A stretch of 64,000 nt of DNA from Sphingomonas hankookensis (GCF_028551275.1 NZ_CP117025.1:2041501-2105500), one strand, 5' to 3'; shown: positions 17,525-28,405, counted from the stretch's first letter. Notes: generated from the letters alone by a model not told the origin. Program-made: numbers and translations.

Positions 17525-17660
17525 TCCTCTCCCGTAAACGGGGAGGGGGACCGTCCACAGGACGGTGGAGGGGGTAGCCCCGCAACGCAACCGTGGTGGA
17601 GACGGACACCCCCCTCCACCATGCTAACGCATGGTCCCCCTCCCCGCGGAGCGGGGAGGA
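17525..17660. repeat. Composite palindromic repeat, family B (copy 1)
   Basis: Four hairpins in a row: CTCTCCCGTAAACGGGGAG, GGACCGTCCACAGGACGGT, CCACCATGCTAACGCATGG and CTCCCCGCGGAGCGGGGAG, the outer two and inner two arranged symmetrically about a short core. A second copy with the same layout lies at 22353-22474. The right edge, GGGGAGGA, lies 10 bp before the transporter start and may serve as part of its ribosome site. Confidence 0.75.
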
Positions 17661-17670
17661 GCTTGAGAAT

Positions 17671-19170
17671 ATGCAGACCCGCCCGACGCTCGGCTTCGCC
17701 CAGCTCTGGAACATCTCGTTCGGTTTCTTCGGCATCCAGATCGGCTTCGCGCTGCAAAATGCGAATGCCAGCCGCATCTTCCAGTCGCTGGGAACGCCGA
17801 TCGATCAGCTGGGGCTGATGTGGATCGCCGCGCCGCTGACCGGGCTGCTGGTCCAGCCGCTGATCGGCCATTATTCCGACCGGACCTGGGGACGGCTGGG
17901 GCGCCGGCGACCCTATTTCCTCGTCGGTGCGATCCTGTGCACCTGCGCGCTGTTCTTCATGCCCAATTCGCCAAGCATATTGGCGGCGGCGATCACGCTA
18001 TGGATCCTCGATGCGTCGCTGAACGTGTCGATGGAGCCGTTTCGCGCGTTCGTCGGCGACATGCTGGCACCCAAGCAGCGACCGGCGGGTTATGCGTTCC
18101 AGACCTGGTTCATCGGCGCGGGCGCGGTCGTCGCCAGCATCGCACCCTATGTGCTGGAAAATGTGTTCGGCGTCAGCAACACCGCCCCGGCCGGACAGGT
18201 GCCCGATGCGGTGCGCTATGGCTTTTACTTCGGCGGCGTCATGCTGCTGATCGCGGTGCTGTGGACCGTGCTGACCGTCCGCGAATACAGCCCGGCGGAG
18301 ATGGCGGCGTTCGGCGAGGAGACGGCGGAGGCCGACGATGCCGCGCCGATGGTCGTGCCGACGCGCGGGGCGCTCTGGATCGTCGGCGGCGCGGTGGTCG
18401 CGGGGCTGATCGCGTGGGCGGAGGCGGCCGGTGCGCTGGAAAGCGGACGCGAAGCTTATTTCGTCGCGGCGGGCATCGCGCTGTACGGTGTTGCGCAGCT
18501 GGTATCGGCGGCGCTGGTCCGCGCCGGACGCGGCGACAATGTGCTCAGCCACATCATCGGCGACCTGGCGACCATGCCCGACACGATGCGGCGGCTGGCG
18601 CTGGTGCAGTTCTTCACCTGGGGCGCGCTTATCATCATGTGGGTCTACACCACCCCGGTGATCGCGCAGCAGGTGTGGGGTACGGTCGATCCGGCGTCGG
18701 ACGGCTATAATCAGGCGGGCAGCTGGGTCGGCGTTCTGTTCGCAATCTATTCGGGCGTGGCTGCGGTCGCGGCGTTCGCACTGCCGCTGCTGGCGCGCCG
18801 GATCGGGGCGGGGCGGACGCATATGCTGTGCTTGGCTGTCGGTGCGGCGGCCTATATCGGGATATACCTGACCCATGACCGGCTGGGCATGATCGTGCCG
18901 ATGGTCGGGATCGGTATCGTCTGGGCGTCGGTGCTGACCATGCCCTATGTGCTGCTCGCCAACGCACTGCCGCAGCGCAAACTGGGCGTGTATATGGGCA
19001 TCTTCAATTTCTTCATCGTCCTGCCGCAGCTGATCGTCGCGACCGTCATGGGTGGCGTGATCAAGACGTGGTTCCCGACCCAGCCGGCCTATACCATGCT
19101 GGTCGCGGCGGCGGTGATGGCACTGGCGGCAGTGGCGATGCTGCGGGTGCGCGAGCCTAGCGCAGCGTGA
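17671..19170 (+). CDS. MFS sugar transporter (maltose/maltodextrin type)
   Basis: The 499-residue inner-membrane protein has about 12 hydrophobic helices and an A-loop motif GHYSDRTWGRLGRRRPY, as in MFS maltose transporters of Caulobacter (MalY) and the plant sucrose/SLC45 group. The start MQTRPTLGFAQLWNISFGFFG at ATG 17671 fits the family; the open frame upstream to 17593 runs through a repeat and is not coding. It would bring periplasmic maltodextrin products to the cytoplasmic alpha-glucosidase. Its 3' end overlaps the convergent glgX gene by 14 bp, so no terminator lies between them and antisense transcription is possible. Confidence 0.87.
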   Translation: MQTRPTLGFAQLWNISFGFFGIQIGFALQNANASRIFQSLGTPIDQLGLMWIAAPLTGLLVQPLIGHYSDRTWGRLGRRRPYFLVGAILCTCALFFMPNSPSILAAAITLWILDASLNVSMEPFRAFVGDMLAPKQRPAGYAFQTWFIGAGAVVASIAPYVLENVFGVSNTAPAGQVPDAVRYGFYFGGVMLLIAVLWTVLTVREYSPAEMAAFGEETAEADDAAPMVVPTRGALWIVGGAVVAGLIAWAEAAGALESGREAYFVAAGIALYGVAQLVSAALVRAGRGDNVLSHIIGDLATMPDTMRRLALVQFFTWGALIIMWVYTTPVIAQQVWGTVDPASDGYNQAGSWVGVLFAIYSGVAAVAAFALPLLARRIGAGRTHMLCLAVGAAAYIGIYLTHDRLGMIVPMVGIGIVWASVLTMPYVLLANALPQRKLGVYMGIFNFFIVLPQLIVATVMGGVIKTWFPTQPAYTMLVAAAVMALAAVAMLRVREPSAA

Positions 19171-20926
19171 CGCTTCGGGCCGCGCGATCGATCCGGATCG
19201 TCGCGCCCGGCAAATGCAGCGCGAAGCCGGGGCAGTCGGGTGCCTCCCACCGCTCCGCCGTCATCGGCTGGCCGTCCAGCGTGAGCCAGGTCGCCTGTTC
19301 CGGTACGTCGGTATCGAACACCGCCGGACGGTCGCGACGCCATGCGGCGAGCGTGGCGACATGCTCCTCCAGCGCGACGTCGCGCGCGGTCCAGTCGATC
19401 CAGGTGATCGCATTGTCCTGCGCATAGGCGTTGTTGTTGCCGCGTTGTGTCCGGCCGAATTCGTCGCCGGCGGTCAGCTGGATATAGCCGCGCGTGGCGA
19501 ACAGCGTAGCGAGCAGCGCGCGCAGGTCGGCGGTGCGGGCGGCTGTGACGGTGGGGTCTTCGGACGGCCCTTCGACGCCGTGGTTCCAGGAGAGGTTCTC
19601 GCCGTGCCCGTCGCGATTATCCTCGCCATTGGCGTGATTGTGGCGGTCGACATGCGATACAAGGTCGGCGAGGGTGAAGCCGTCATGCGCGGCGAGGAAG
19701 TTCACGCTGCGCGTCACCGGACCGAACACGTCCGCCGATCCCATCAGCCGCGTCGCCAGCAGCCCGACGCTGCCGTCGCCCCGCCAGAAGCGGCGGACAT
19801 CGTCGCGGTACCGGTCGTTCCACTCGAGCCAGTCGGACGGGAAATTGCCGAGCTGATAGCCGCCGGGGCCGATGTCCCACGGTTCGGCGATCATCACCTT
19901 GTGGTTCAGCAACGGATCGGCGGCGATCGCGGCGAAGATCGGGGCGTGGCGGTCGAACCCCGGCGAGCGGGCGATGACGGTGGCGAGGTCGAAGCGAAAG
20001 CCATCGACGCCCAGCGCGGCGAAGTGGCGCAGCGAGGCGAGGATCAGGTCGCGCACCCCCGCATCGCCTGCATCTAGCGTATTGCCGGTGCCGGTATCGT
20101 TGATGAGGCTGCCGTCGGGCGCATGGGCGTAGGATAGATTGTCCAGTCCGCGCAGGGACAGGATCGGGCCGTCGCGGTCGCTCTCCCCGCTATGGTTGAA
20201 CACCAGGTCGAGGATCACGCCGATCCCCGCTTCGCGCAGCGTGGCGACCGTATCGCGCAGTTCCGCGACGCCGCCCGGCGCAAGGCCGGGATCGATCGCC
20301 ATCGGGACGACCGGATTATAGCCCCATGCGTTGCGCAGGCCAAGCGGCGGCAGATGGCGTTCGTCGATCCACGCGACGATCGGCATTAGTTCGACGGTGC
20401 CCACACCGATCTTGCGGAGATGTGCGATGACGGCCGGGTGGGCGAGGGCGGCGATGGTGCCGCGCTGCGCCTCCGGAATGTCGGGATGCTGGATGGTGAA
20501 GGCGCGGACGTTCAATTCGTAGATCGGGCGCGCCGGATCGATCCGCGGGCGTTCGACAGGCGCCGGGTCGGAGAGCGCAGGAACGATCGCGCACGGGACG
20601 ATAGCCGCCGTGTCCTCGCCATATACCGGCAGGATCGGATGATAGCGGAACCGGCGGTCCAGCTCGATGGCATAGGGGTCGACCAGCAGCTTCGCCGGAT
20701 CGAACCAGCGGCCGGTATCGGGCGCCCAATCGCCTTCCGCACGATAGCCGTAACGCTGTCCGGGGCCGATGCCCGGCACGTCCGCGACGAACCAGTCGCC
20801 TTCCCGGGCCATGGCCAGCCGGCGCTCGGCATCACCATCGAACAGGCACAGCCAGACCGCCGCGGCGTCGCGCGCGCGGACGGCGAAGCGGGTGCCGCCG
20901 GGGATCGCGCTGGCGCCGGGGATCAT
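19157..20926 (-). CDS. glgX: Glycogen debranching enzyme
   Basis: GlgX hydrolyses alpha-1,6 branches of glycogen already trimmed by phosphorylase. The 589-residue protein has an N-terminal CBM48-like domain ([20 protein letters not shown]) and GH13 motifs: VFNHSGE (region I), GFRFDLATV (nucleophile Asp), [13 protein letters not shown] (acid/base Glu) and [15 protein letters not shown] (third Asp). It is somewhat shorter than the ~657-residue E. coli enzyme. ATG 20926 overlaps the glgA stop by four bases (ATGA), showing translational coupling. The longer frame to 20980 would overlap glgA more and lacks family similarity. It is the last gene of the minus-strand glg operon and overlaps the convergent transporter gene by 14 bp. 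Confidence 0.9.
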   Translation of the reverse strand: MIPGASAIPGGTRFAVRARDAAAVWLCLFDGDAERRLAMAREGDWFVADVPGIGPGQRYGYRAEGDWAPDTGRWFDPAKLLVDPYAIELDRRFRYHPILPVYGEDTAAIVPCAIVPALSDPAPVERPRIDPARPIYELNVRAFTIQHPDIPEAQRGTIAALAHPAVIAHLRKIGVGTVELMPIVAWIDERHLPPLGLRNAWGYNPVVPMAIDPGLAPGGVAELRDTVATLREAGIGVILDLVFNHSGESDRDGPILSLRGLDNLSYAHAPDGSLINDTGTGNTLDAGDAGVRDLILASLRHFAALGVDGFRFDLATVIARSPGFDRHAPIFAAIAADPLLNHKVMIAEPWDIGPGGYQLGNFPSDWLEWNDRYRDDVRRFWRGDGSVGLLATRLMGSADVFGPVTRSVNFLAAHDGFTLADLVSHVDRHNHANGEDNRDGHGENLSWNHGVEGPSEDPTVTAARTADLRALLATLFATRGYIQLTAGDEFGRTQRGNNNAYAQDNAITWIDWTARDVALEEHVATLAAWRRDRPAVFDTDVPEQATWLTLDGQPMTAERWEAPDCPGFALHLPGATIRIDRAARSVTLR

Positions 20927-22338
20927 GCCGCCACCAGGCTCCGGTACAATTCGGCATAGCGTGCGCCGCTCCGCGTCCACGAAAAGTCGGCGCGCATCCC
21001 TTGCTTCTGCATTGTCGACCAGGGATCGGGCTGGGCGTAGAGCGCCATCGTACGGCGCAGCGCCTGCGACAGGCCGTCAGGGGTGACTGCGGCGAACTGG
21101 ATGCCCGTGGCCACGCCGGCTGCGACCGCAGCCTCGTTCGCGTCGATTACCGTATCGGCAAGGCCGCCGGTCCGGGCGACCACCGGCACGCAGCCATAAG
21201 CGAGGCCATAGAGCTGGGTCAGACCGCAGGGTTCGAAGCGCGACGGGATCAGGATCGCATCGCCGCCGCCCTGCAACAGGTGCGAGAGCGCTTCGTCATA
21301 GCCGATCCGCACGCCGATCCGGCCGGGATGGCGGTTGCTCGCTGCCCTGAATGCCTGTTCGAGCGCGGCGTCCCCCGACCCGAGCAGCGCCAGCCGCCCG
21401 CCCATCGCGACCATGGCGTCGAGTTGCCCGGCCAGCACGTCCATGCCTTTCTGCCATGTCAGGCGGCTGACGACGACGAAGATCGGGCCGTCATCCCCGT
21501 CCAGGCCGAACGCCTGTTCGACCGCGCGCTTGTTGGTCCGGCGGCGGGACAGGGTGCGGGCCGTATAGCGGGCGGGCAGGGCCGCATCGGTTTCCGGAGA
21601 CCAGACCGCCGGGTCGATGCCGTTGACGATGCCCGACACCCGGTCGCGACGTGCCTCGATCAGGCCCTCCAGCCCCATGCCGAATTCGCCGTGCCGGATT
21701 TCCTCGGCATAGCTGGGCGACACGGTGGTGATCGCATCGGCCGAGGCAAGGCCGGCCTTCAGCAGCCCGACCCCGCCATAATATTCGACGCCATCGAGCG
21801 CGTAGGCCGTTTCGGGCAGGCCAAGGCCGGCGAACACGGCGGCATCGTAGCGGCCCTGAAAGGCGATGTTGTGGATCGTCAGGACGCTCGGCACCTGCGC
21901 GCCGTCATAGCGCAGATAGGCCGGCGCCATCGCGCCCTGCCAGTCGTGGGCGTGGACCAAATCGAACTGCCCGGCCAGATCGGCCGCCGCCCGCCCGAGC
22001 GCGGCGAAGCGCCGCCAGTTGTCGTCCCAATCGCGGCCGGTCGCATCAGCGTAGGGTCCGCCGTCGCGCGCGAACAGGTCGGGGGCGTCGAGCACCAGCA
22101 GCGGGTGGCCGTCGATCCTGCCGCCGAGCAGGCGTGCGGGCGTGCCGAGCAGGTCGTCCCAGCGGCGGATGGCCTTGGCGCGGCCGAGCGATTTCACGAC
22201 CGACGGGTAGCCGGGCAGGAGCGTCGTCGTCTCGATTCCGTGCGGGGCTAGGGCGGCGGAGAGGGCGCCGACGACATCGGCGAGGCCGCCGGTCTTGACG
22301 AGGGGATAGGCTTCGGAGGCGACGGACAGGACGTGCAT
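20923..22338 (-). CDS. glgA: Glycogen synthase (GT5, ADP-glucose)
   Basis: GlgA adds glucose from ADP-glucose to the non-reducing ends of glycogen. The 471-residue protein has the N-terminal ADP-glucose motif [10 protein letters not shown] (K15-G24), HAHDWQG in the first Rossmann domain, and the C-terminal [18 protein letters not shown] with the conserved acidic residue of retaining glycosyltransferases. ATG 22338 is preceded by GCGGAGGACC; the upstream frame to 22407 runs through a family B repeat and is rejected. It follows glgC after 151 bp occupied by that repeat and is coupled to glgX by an ATGA overlap. Confidence 0.94.
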   Translation of the reverse strand: MHVLSVASEAYPLVKTGGLADVVGALSAALAPHGIETTTLLPGYPSVVKSLGRAKAIRRWDDLLGTPARLLGGRIDGHPLLVLDAPDLFARDGGPYADATGRDWDDNWRRFAALGRAAADLAGQFDLVHAHDWQGAMAPAYLRYDGAQVPSVLTIHNIAFQGRYDAAVFAGLGLPETAYALDGVEYYGGVGLLKAGLASADAITTVSPSYAEEIRHGEFGMGLEGLIEARRDRVSGIVNGIDPAVWSPETDAALPARYTARTLSRRRTNKRAVEQAFGLDGDDGPIFVVVSRLTWQKGMDVLAGQLDAMVAMGGRLALLGSGDAALEQAFRAASNRHPGRIGVRIGYDEALSHLLQGGGDAILIPSRFEPCGLTQLYGLAYGCVPVVARTGGLADTVIDANEAAVAAGVATGIQFAAVTPDGLSQALRRTMALYAQPDPWSTMQKQGMRADFSWTRSGARYAELYRSLVAA

Positions 22339-22352
22339 CAGGTCCTCCGCGG

Positions 22353-22474
22353 CACGGGGAGGAGGACCATGCTGAGCATGGTGGAGGGGGCGTTCCCCCT
22401 CCACCACGCGGAGTGGACGACGACGCCCCCCTCCACCGTCCTGCGGACGGTCCCCCTCCCCGTGCCGGGGAGGA
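22353..22474. repeat. Composite palindromic repeat, family B (copy 2)
   Basis: It has the same four-hairpin layout as 17525-17660: GACCATGCTGAGCATGGT, CCTCCACCACGCGGAGTGG core, CCACCGTCCTGCGGACGG and CTCCCCGTGCCGGGGAG. It fills the glgC-glgA gap inside the glg operon. It may tune expression of the downstream genes glgA and glgX. Confidence 0.75.
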
Positions 22475-22489
22475 CCTGACGAGTCGCCA

Positions 22490-23749
22490 TCACGCGCCCA
22501 GCCGGTCGATCATCGGCTGGGTAATCAGGCAAATGCCGCGATCGGTCCGGCGGAAGCGGTGGCCGTCGAGCAACGGGTCCTCGCCCACGACCAGCCCATC
22601 GGGAATGGTCACCCCCGCATCGACCACGCAGCGCGTCAGCCGAGCATTCCGCCCGATCCGGGTCATCGGCAGGATCACCGATTCATCGATGCTGCTATAG
22701 CTGTGCGCCCGCACCCCGGTGCTGAGCAGGCTGCGATGCACGGTCGATCCCGACACGATGCAGTCGCCCGCGACCAAGCTCGACACTGCGCTGCCCCGAC
22801 GTCCGTCGAGGTCGTGGACGAACTTCGCGGGAGGCGTGATCTCCGAATAGGTCCAGAGCGGCCAGCTGCGGTCGTACAGGTCGAGCTGCGGCACGACGTC
22901 GGTCAGGTCGATATTCGCTTCCCAGTAGGCATCGACCGTGCCGACGTCGCGCCAATAGGCACGCGGTTCCTCCGGGCTGCGTACGCAGGACGAGGAGAAG
23001 CGGTGCGCCTGCGCATGGCCGTGCTCGACCAGCCAGGGGATCAGGTCCTTGCCGAAATCGCGGCTCGACCCTGCGGTATCGGCATCGCGGCGCAGCTGCT
23101 CGAACAGCAAGGCGGTGCGGAAGACATAGATGCCGAGGCTGGCGAGCGAGCGGTCGGGATCGCCGGGCAAAGTGGGCGGATCGGCGGGCTTTTCGACGAA
23201 ATCGATGATGCGGTCGGTCGCATCGACATGCATCACGCCGAACCCGACCGCCTCGGCCTTCGGTACCTCCATGCAGGCGACGGTCACGTCGGCGCCGGTG
23301 TCGACATGCTGCTGGAGCATGAGCTCATAGTCCATCTTGTAGATATGGTCCCCGGCAAGGATGACCATATATTCCGGACCGTAGCTCTGGATGATGTCGA
23401 TATTCTGGAACACCGCATCGGCGGTGCCTTCATACCATTGAAACTCGCTGATCCGCTGGCTGGCAGGCAGGATGTCGAAGCTTTCGTTGCGTTCGGGGCG
23501 CAGGAAGTTCCAGCCGCGCTGCAGGTGGCGGATCAGGCTGTGCGCCTTGTACTGCGTCGCCACCCCGATGCGGCGAATGCCCGAATTGATCGCGTTCGAC
23601 AGCGCAAAATCGATAATCCGGCTCTTGCCGCCGAAATAGACCGCCGGCTTGGCGCGGGTGTCGGTCATTTCGAACAGGCGGCTGCCCCGGCCGCCCGCCA
23701 ATACATAGGCCATGGCATCGCGTGCCAATGGTTGTCCTCGCCTTTCCAC
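22490..23749 (-). CDS. glgC: Glucose-1-phosphate adenylyltransferase (ADP-glucose pyrophosphorylase)
   Basis: GlgC makes ADP-glucose from glucose-1-phosphate and ATP, the committed step of glycogen synthesis. The 419-residue protein has the nucleotide-binding start [38 protein letters not shown], a catalytic-region [33 protein letters not shown] and a C-terminal left-handed beta-helix domain. The GTG start at 23749 is preceded by GGGGGAG; an in-frame TTG shortly after and ATG (MAYVLAGG) are alternatives. It lies 18 bp after glgB and before the family B repeat that precedes glgA. Confidence 0.94.
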   Translation of the reverse strand: MERRGQPLARDAMAYVLAGGRGSRLFEMTDTRAKPAVYFGGKSRIIDFALSNAINSGIRRIGVATQYKAHSLIRHLQRGWNFLRPERNESFDILPASQRISEFQWYEGTADAVFQNIDIIQSYGPEYMVILAGDHIYKMDYELMLQQHVDTGADVTVACMEVPKAEAVGFGVMHVDATDRIIDFVEKPADPPTLPGDPDRSLASLGIYVFRTALLFEQLRRDADTAGSSRDFGKDLIPWLVEHGHAQAHRFSSSCVRSPEEPRAYWRDVGTVDAYWEANIDLTDVVPQLDLYDRSWPLWTYSEITPPAKFVHDLDGRRGSAVSSLVAGDCIVSGSTVHRSLLSTGVRAHSYSSIDESVILPMTRIGRNARLTRCVVDAGVTIPDGLVVGEDPLLDGHRFRRTDRGICLITQPMIDRLGA

Positions 23750-23767
23750 GCAGCACTCTCCCCCGTA

Positions 23768-25918
23768 TTATGCTGTAAATTCGAACCACATCGTCGCCAG
23801 CGGCGGCAGCGTCAGCACGACCGCACCGTCGCTGGCGGTGACCTCGCCCAGATTGCCGATGCCGCTGCCGCCATAGACGGCGGCGTCGCTGTTCAGCACT
23901 TCGCGCCAGGCGCCGTCGGCCGACACCGGCACGCGGTATCCTTCGCGGACCACCGGGGTCAGGTTGCTGACGACCAGCACCGGCGGCTCGCCCGGCGCGC
24001 GACGTTCCCATGCGAAGACCGAATTGGCGGCATCGTCGACCACCGCCCAGTGGAACCCCTCGCCCTCGCAATCGCTCGCATGCAGCGCGGGCGTGTCGCG
24101 ATAGAGCCGGTTCAGGTCGCGGACCAGCGCGGCGACCCCTTTATGCGCAGGCGCGTCCATCAGCTCCCAATCGAGCGCGCGCTCCTCCGACCATTCGCGG
24201 CGCTGGGCAAATTCCTGCCCCATGAACAGCAGCTTCTTGCCAGGATAGCCCCACATCAACGCATAATAGGCGCGCAGATTGGCGAATTTCTGCCAGTCGT
24301 CGCCGGACATCTTGGTCAGCAGCGAACCCTTGCCATGGACCACTTCATCGTGGCTCAAGGGCAGGACAAAATTCTCGCTGAAGGCATAGGTCAGCCCGAA
24401 GGTGATCTCGTCATGATGGTGCGAACGATGCACCGGCTCGCGCGCCATGTACGACAGCGTGTCGTGCATGAAGCCCATGTTCCATTTGAATCCGAAGCCG
24501 AGCCCTCCTTCATGCGCGGGTTTCGACACGCCGGGCCATGAGGTCGATTCCTCGGCTATGGTGAAGAAGCCGGGATGCTCGCGATAGACGGCGCGGTTGG
24601 CGGCGCGCAGGAACTCGACCGCTTCCCAATTCTCGCGCCCGCCCGCGTCGTTGGGAATCCATTCGCCGTCTTTTCGCGAATAGTCGCGGTACAGCATCGA
24701 TGCGACCGCATCGACGCGCAGCCCGTCGACATGATAGCGCTCGGCCCAGAACAGCGCGTTGTTCACCAGGAACTGGAAGACTTCACGGCGGCCGAAATTA
24801 TAGATGGCCGTGTTCCAGTCGGGGTGGAAGCCGAGGCGCGGGTCTTCATGTTCGTACAGCGCGGTGCCGTCGAAACGCGCCAGGCCGTGCGCGTCGGTCG
24901 GGAAATGCGCCGGTACCCAGTCGAGCAGCACGCCGACCCCCGCCTTGTGCGCGCCATCGACGAAGCGCGCGAACCCTGCCGGATCACCGAACCGCGCGGA
25001 CGGGGCGTAGAGGCCGGTCGTCTGGTATCCCCAGGACGGGTCGTAGGGATGCTCGCTGATCGGCAGGAATTCGATATGGGTGAACCCTAAGTCGACGACA
25101 TAGGGGATCAACCGGTCGGCCAGCTGGTCCCAAGGCAGGAACCAGCCATCGTCACCCCGCCGCCAGCTGCCGGCATGGACTTCGTAGATCGAAATCGGCA
25201 CGCGGCGCGGATCGACCGACGCCCAATGGTCGCGATGCGCCTTATCACGCCAGTCATGATCAAGCGGGGCGGCGGTGCGCGAAGCAGTCGCGGGGCGCAG
25301 CTCGCTTTCGAAGGCGAACGGGTCGGCCTTCAGCGGCAGGCGTTCGCCGTCCGGGCCGATGATCGCGAACTTGTAAGCCTGTCCGGCATTGATATCGGGC
25401 AGAAAGATTTCCCACACGCCGACGTCGCTCCGCCGCCGCATCGGGTGGCGTTTCGCGTCCCACATGTTCCAGTCGCCGACGACGCTGACGACCTGCGCAT
25501 TGGGCGCCCAGACCGCGAAGTGCATGCCGTCGGCCCCTTCGTGCCGGATCGGATGCGCGCCCAGTTTGTCGTGGAGGCGCAGATGCGTGCCCTCCGCCAG
25601 CAGGAAATCGTCGGTCGGGCCGAGGACGGGGCCGAAGCTGTACGGGTCCTTCACCCACCATTCGCCGCCGCCGCCGCGCGCATAATACCATAGCGGCTGG
25701 GGCGGGGCGTCCATCGTCCCTTCGACGATACCGTCGCCGACGGGTTTCAGCTCGCCCAGCACCTTGCCCGACAGGTCGTGCACCAGCACCTTCTGCGCGC
25801 CGGGCAGCCAGGCGCGCACGAACGTCCCCGCCGGCCCGGCATGGGGGCCGAGCAGCGAAAAGGGATCGGCGTGACGCCCGCCGAGCAGCGCGGCGATGGC
25901 GTCGTCGCCGGGGGTCAC
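23768..25918 (-). CDS. glgB: 1,4-alpha-glucan branching enzyme
   Basis: GlgB makes the alpha-1,6 branches of glycogen. The 716-residue protein has an N-terminal domain (DPFSLLGPH), a CBM48 region (HFAVWAPNAQVVSVVGDWNMW, written in two parts of the fold) and the GH13 catalytic barrel: DWVPAHFP, GLRVDAVASMLYRDYSR (nucleophile Asp), FTIAEESTSWPG (acid/base Glu) and LPLSHDEVVHGKGS (third Asp). GTG 25918 overlaps the glgP stop by four bases (GTGA), so translation is coupled; the frame extending to 25975 lies inside glgP. Normal length for the family. Confidence 0.95.
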   Translation of the reverse strand: MTPGDDAIAALLGGRHADPFSLLGPHAGPAGTFVRAWLPGAQKVLVHDLSGKVLGELKPVGDGIVEGTMDAPPQPLWYYARGGGGEWWVKDPYSFGPVLGPTDDFLLAEGTHLRLHDKLGAHPIRHEGADGMHFAVWAPNAQVVSVVGDWNMWDAKRHPMRRRSDVGVWEIFLPDINAGQAYKFAIIGPDGERLPLKADPFAFESELRPATASRTAAPLDHDWRDKAHRDHWASVDPRRVPISIYEVHAGSWRRGDDGWFLPWDQLADRLIPYVVDLGFTHIEFLPISEHPYDPSWGYQTTGLYAPSARFGDPAGFARFVDGAHKAGVGVLLDWVPAHFPTDAHGLARFDGTALYEHEDPRLGFHPDWNTAIYNFGRREVFQFLVNNALFWAERYHVDGLRVDAVASMLYRDYSRKDGEWIPNDAGGRENWEAVEFLRAANRAVYREHPGFFTIAEESTSWPGVSKPAHEGGLGFGFKWNMGFMHDTLSYMAREPVHRSHHHDEITFGLTYAFSENFVLPLSHDEVVHGKGSLLTKMSGDDWQKFANLRAYYALMWGYPGKKLLFMGQEFAQRREWSEERALDWELMDAPAHKGVAALVRDLNRLYRDTPALHASDCEGEGFHWAVVDDAANSVFAWERRAPGEPPVLVVSNLTPVVREGYRVPVSADGAWREVLNSDAAVYGGSGIGNLGEVTASDGAVVLTLPPLATMWFEFTA

Positions 25919-28344
25919 ATCACCTTCCAGATGTCGCGCGCATATTCGCCGATGGTGCGGTCGGACGAGAACCATCCGACCCCGCCGACATTGCGGATCG
26001 CACTGGCGTTCCAGCCGGCACGATCGGTCCAGCGGGCATCGACCTGCCGCTGCGCCTGCGCATAGCTGTCGAAATCAGCGCAGCACAGGAACCAGTCGCT
26101 ATTCTCCAGCCCGTCGATCAGCCCCGCATAGCGGCCGGGATCGTCATGGCTGAACACGCCGCCCTTGATCGCGGAGAGCGCCTGTTGCAGCTCGCGCGAC
26201 GCGGCGATCGCCTCGCGCGGGTTATAGCCGGCGGCGCGCTTTTCGGCGACTTCTTCGGCGGTCAGGCCGAAGATCACGATGTCGTCGGCGCCGACATGAT
26301 CGCGGATTTCGACATTGGCGCCGTCCAGGGTGCCGATGGTCAGCGCGCCGTTCAGCGCCAGCTTCATGTTGCCGGTGCCCGATGCCTCCATGCCGGCGGT
26401 GCTGATCTGTTCGGACAGGTCGGCGGCGGGCATGATGAGTTCGGCGAGCGAGACATTATAGTTCGGCACGAACGCGACGCGCAGCAGCCCGCGCACCGCC
26501 GGGTCGGCATTGATCCGCCGCGCGACGTCGTTGGCCAGTTTGATGATGAGCTTGGCGTTGTGATAGCTCGACGCCGCCTTGCCAGCGAACAACTTGACGC
26601 GCGGCGTCCAGTCCTTGTCCGGATTGCTGCGGATCTGGTCGTAGAGCGCCACCGTTTCGAGGATGTTGAGCAGCTGGCGCTTATATTCATGGATGCGCTT
26701 CACCTGCACGTCGAACATCGCATCGGGGTCCAGCCGGACGCCCATCACCTCGCGCAGATGCTGCGACAGGCGTACCTTGTTGGCGCGCTTTACCGCTTCG
26801 AACTTCTCGCGGAACGCCGCGTCGGCGGCAAAGGGTTTGAGGTCGGCGAGCTTCGTCGCATCGTCGAGGAAGGCATCGCCGATCGCCTCGCGGATCAGCG
26901 ACGTCAGCCCCGGATTGCTTTCGAACAGCCAGCGGCGCGGGGTGATGCCGTTGGTCTTGTTGTTGATCCGGTCGGGATAGAGCCGGTGCAGGTCGGCGAA
27001 CACCGTCTGCTTCATCAGGTCGGTGTGGAGTGCGGCGACACCGTTGACGCTGTGGCTGCCGGCGAAGGCGAGGTTCGCCATGCGCACCCGCCGCTCGCCG
27101 CCTTCGTCGATCAGGCTGATCGCGGCGATGGCACCGTCGTCCTGCCCCTGGGCCCGGGCCTCGCGCAGGATCTTTGCATTGATCGCGTAGACCAGCTGCA
27201 TGTGGCGCGGCAGCAGCCGTTCGAACAGCGGCAACGGCCAGCTTTCCAGCGCTTCGGGGAGCAGCGTGTGGTTGGTATAGCCGAACGTTGCCCTGGTAAT
27301 CTCCCACGCGCCGTCGAAATCGAGCGCATGGTCGTCGACCAGGATGCGCATCAGTTCGGCGACCGACACCGCCGGATGGGTGTCGTTCAGCTGGATCGCC
27401 GCCTTGTCGGGCAGGGTGCGGATATCGCCGAAATACTGGACGTGGCGGCGGACGATGTCTTGGATCGAGGCGGAGGAGAAGAAATATTCCTGCCGCAGCC
27501 GCAATTCCTGTCCCGCCGGGGTCGAATCGGCGGGATAGAGCACGCGCACCAGCGTGTCGGCGCGGACCGATGCGGCCAGCGCGCCTTCGTGGTCGCCGGC
27601 GTTGAACCGGTCGAGCCGGATCGGATCGCGGGCCCGCGCGGTCCACAGCCGCAGCGTGTTGACCCGCGCGCCCCGCCAGCCGATCACCGGCGTATCGACC
27701 GCCACTGCCTCTACGCTCTCGCCCGGCATCCAGTGGATGTCGCCATTCTCGTCACCGACGACCTCGCCGCCGAACCCGATGCGGTAATTGCTCTCGCGCC
27801 GTTCGAACTCCCACGGATTGCCATGGCGCAGCCACGTCTCCGGCAGTTCCACCTGCCAGCCATTGTCTATCCGCTGGCGGAACATCCCGTTCACATAGCG
27901 GATGCCGTACCCATAAGCGGGCAGGTCGAGGCTCGCGAGGCTTTCCATGAAGCATGCCGCCAGCCGGCCGAGACCGCCATTGCCGAGCGCCGCATCGGGT
28001 TCCTCCCCCTCCAGGTCGGCGAGGTTCACGCCCAGCGAGGCCAGCGCCTCGCGCACCTCGTCGGTCCGCGACAGGTTCGCCATCGCATCGCGCAGCAGTC
28101 GGCCGATCAGGAATTCGAGGCTGAGATAATAGACCCGCTTGGCACCCGCGGCATGGGCCTGCTTGCTCGACGCCATCCAGCGTTCGATGATGTCGTTGCG
28201 CACCGTCAGGATCGTCGCCGCCAGCCAGTCGTGCGGTAGTGCAGCCTGTGCGTCCTTGCCGATCCGGTGGATCAGCGTGTCGAGGATCGCCTCGGCGAGC
28301 GGGGGCGTGGTCGGGGCAACGGCGGCTAAAGCAGGCTGGGTCAC
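25915..28344 (-). CDS. glgP: Glycogen/maltodextrin phosphorylase (GT35)
   Basis: The enzyme releases glucose-1-phosphate from alpha-1,4-glucan ends using phosphate and pyridoxal phosphate. The 809-residue protein shows YYLSLEFLIGRLL and ALGNGGLGRLAACFMESLA near the N-terminus, NDTHPAVSVAELMRI in the middle, and the PLP site SGTGNMKLALNGA with its lysine. GTG 28344 is chosen because GAGGAA lies before it and the N-terminus then has a family-like length; the frame extends to TTG 28407 but that would run through the candidate operator. It is first in the operon glgP-glgB-glgC-glgA-glgX and shares the ATACGTAT site with the maltodextrin receptor gene, which suggests co-regulation of storage and uptake. 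Confidence 0.94.
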   Translation of the reverse strand: MTQPALAAVAPTTPPLAEAILDTLIHRIGKDAQAALPHDWLAATILTVRNDIIERWMASSKQAHAAGAKRVYYLSLEFLIGRLLRDAMANLSRTDEVREALASLGVNLADLEGEEPDAALGNGGLGRLAACFMESLASLDLPAYGYGIRYVNGMFRQRIDNGWQVELPETWLRHGNPWEFERRESNYRIGFGGEVVGDENGDIHWMPGESVEAVAVDTPVIGWRGARVNTLRLWTARARDPIRLDRFNAGDHEGALAASVRADTLVRVLYPADSTPAGQELRLRQEYFFSSASIQDIVRRHVQYFGDIRTLPDKAAIQLNDTHPAVSVAELMRILVDDHALDFDGAWEITRATFGYTNHTLLPEALESWPLPLFERLLPRHMQLVYAINAKILREARAQGQDDGAIAAISLIDEGGERRVRMANLAFAGSHSVNGVAALHTDLMKQTVFADLHRLYPDRINNKTNGITPRRWLFESNPGLTSLIREAIGDAFLDDATKLADLKPFAADAAFREKFEAVKRANKVRLSQHLREVMGVRLDPDAMFDVQVKRIHEYKRQLLNILETVALYDQIRSNPDKDWTPRVKLFAGKAASSYHNAKLIIKLANDVARRINADPAVRGLLRVAFVPNYNVSLAELIMPAADLSEQISTAGMEASGTGNMKLALNGALTIGTLDGANVEIRDHVGADDIVIFGLTAEEVAEKRAAGYNPREAIAASRELQQALSAIKGGVFSHDDPGRYAGLIDGLENSDWFLCCADFDSYAQAQRQVDARWTDRAGWNASAIRNVGGVGWFSSDRTIGEYARDIWKVM

Positions 28345-28405
28345 GCAGGTTCCTCGACGAAGGGGCGCGCACGACAGTATCGAATGCCGGACGCTTGTCA
28401 CGCGC

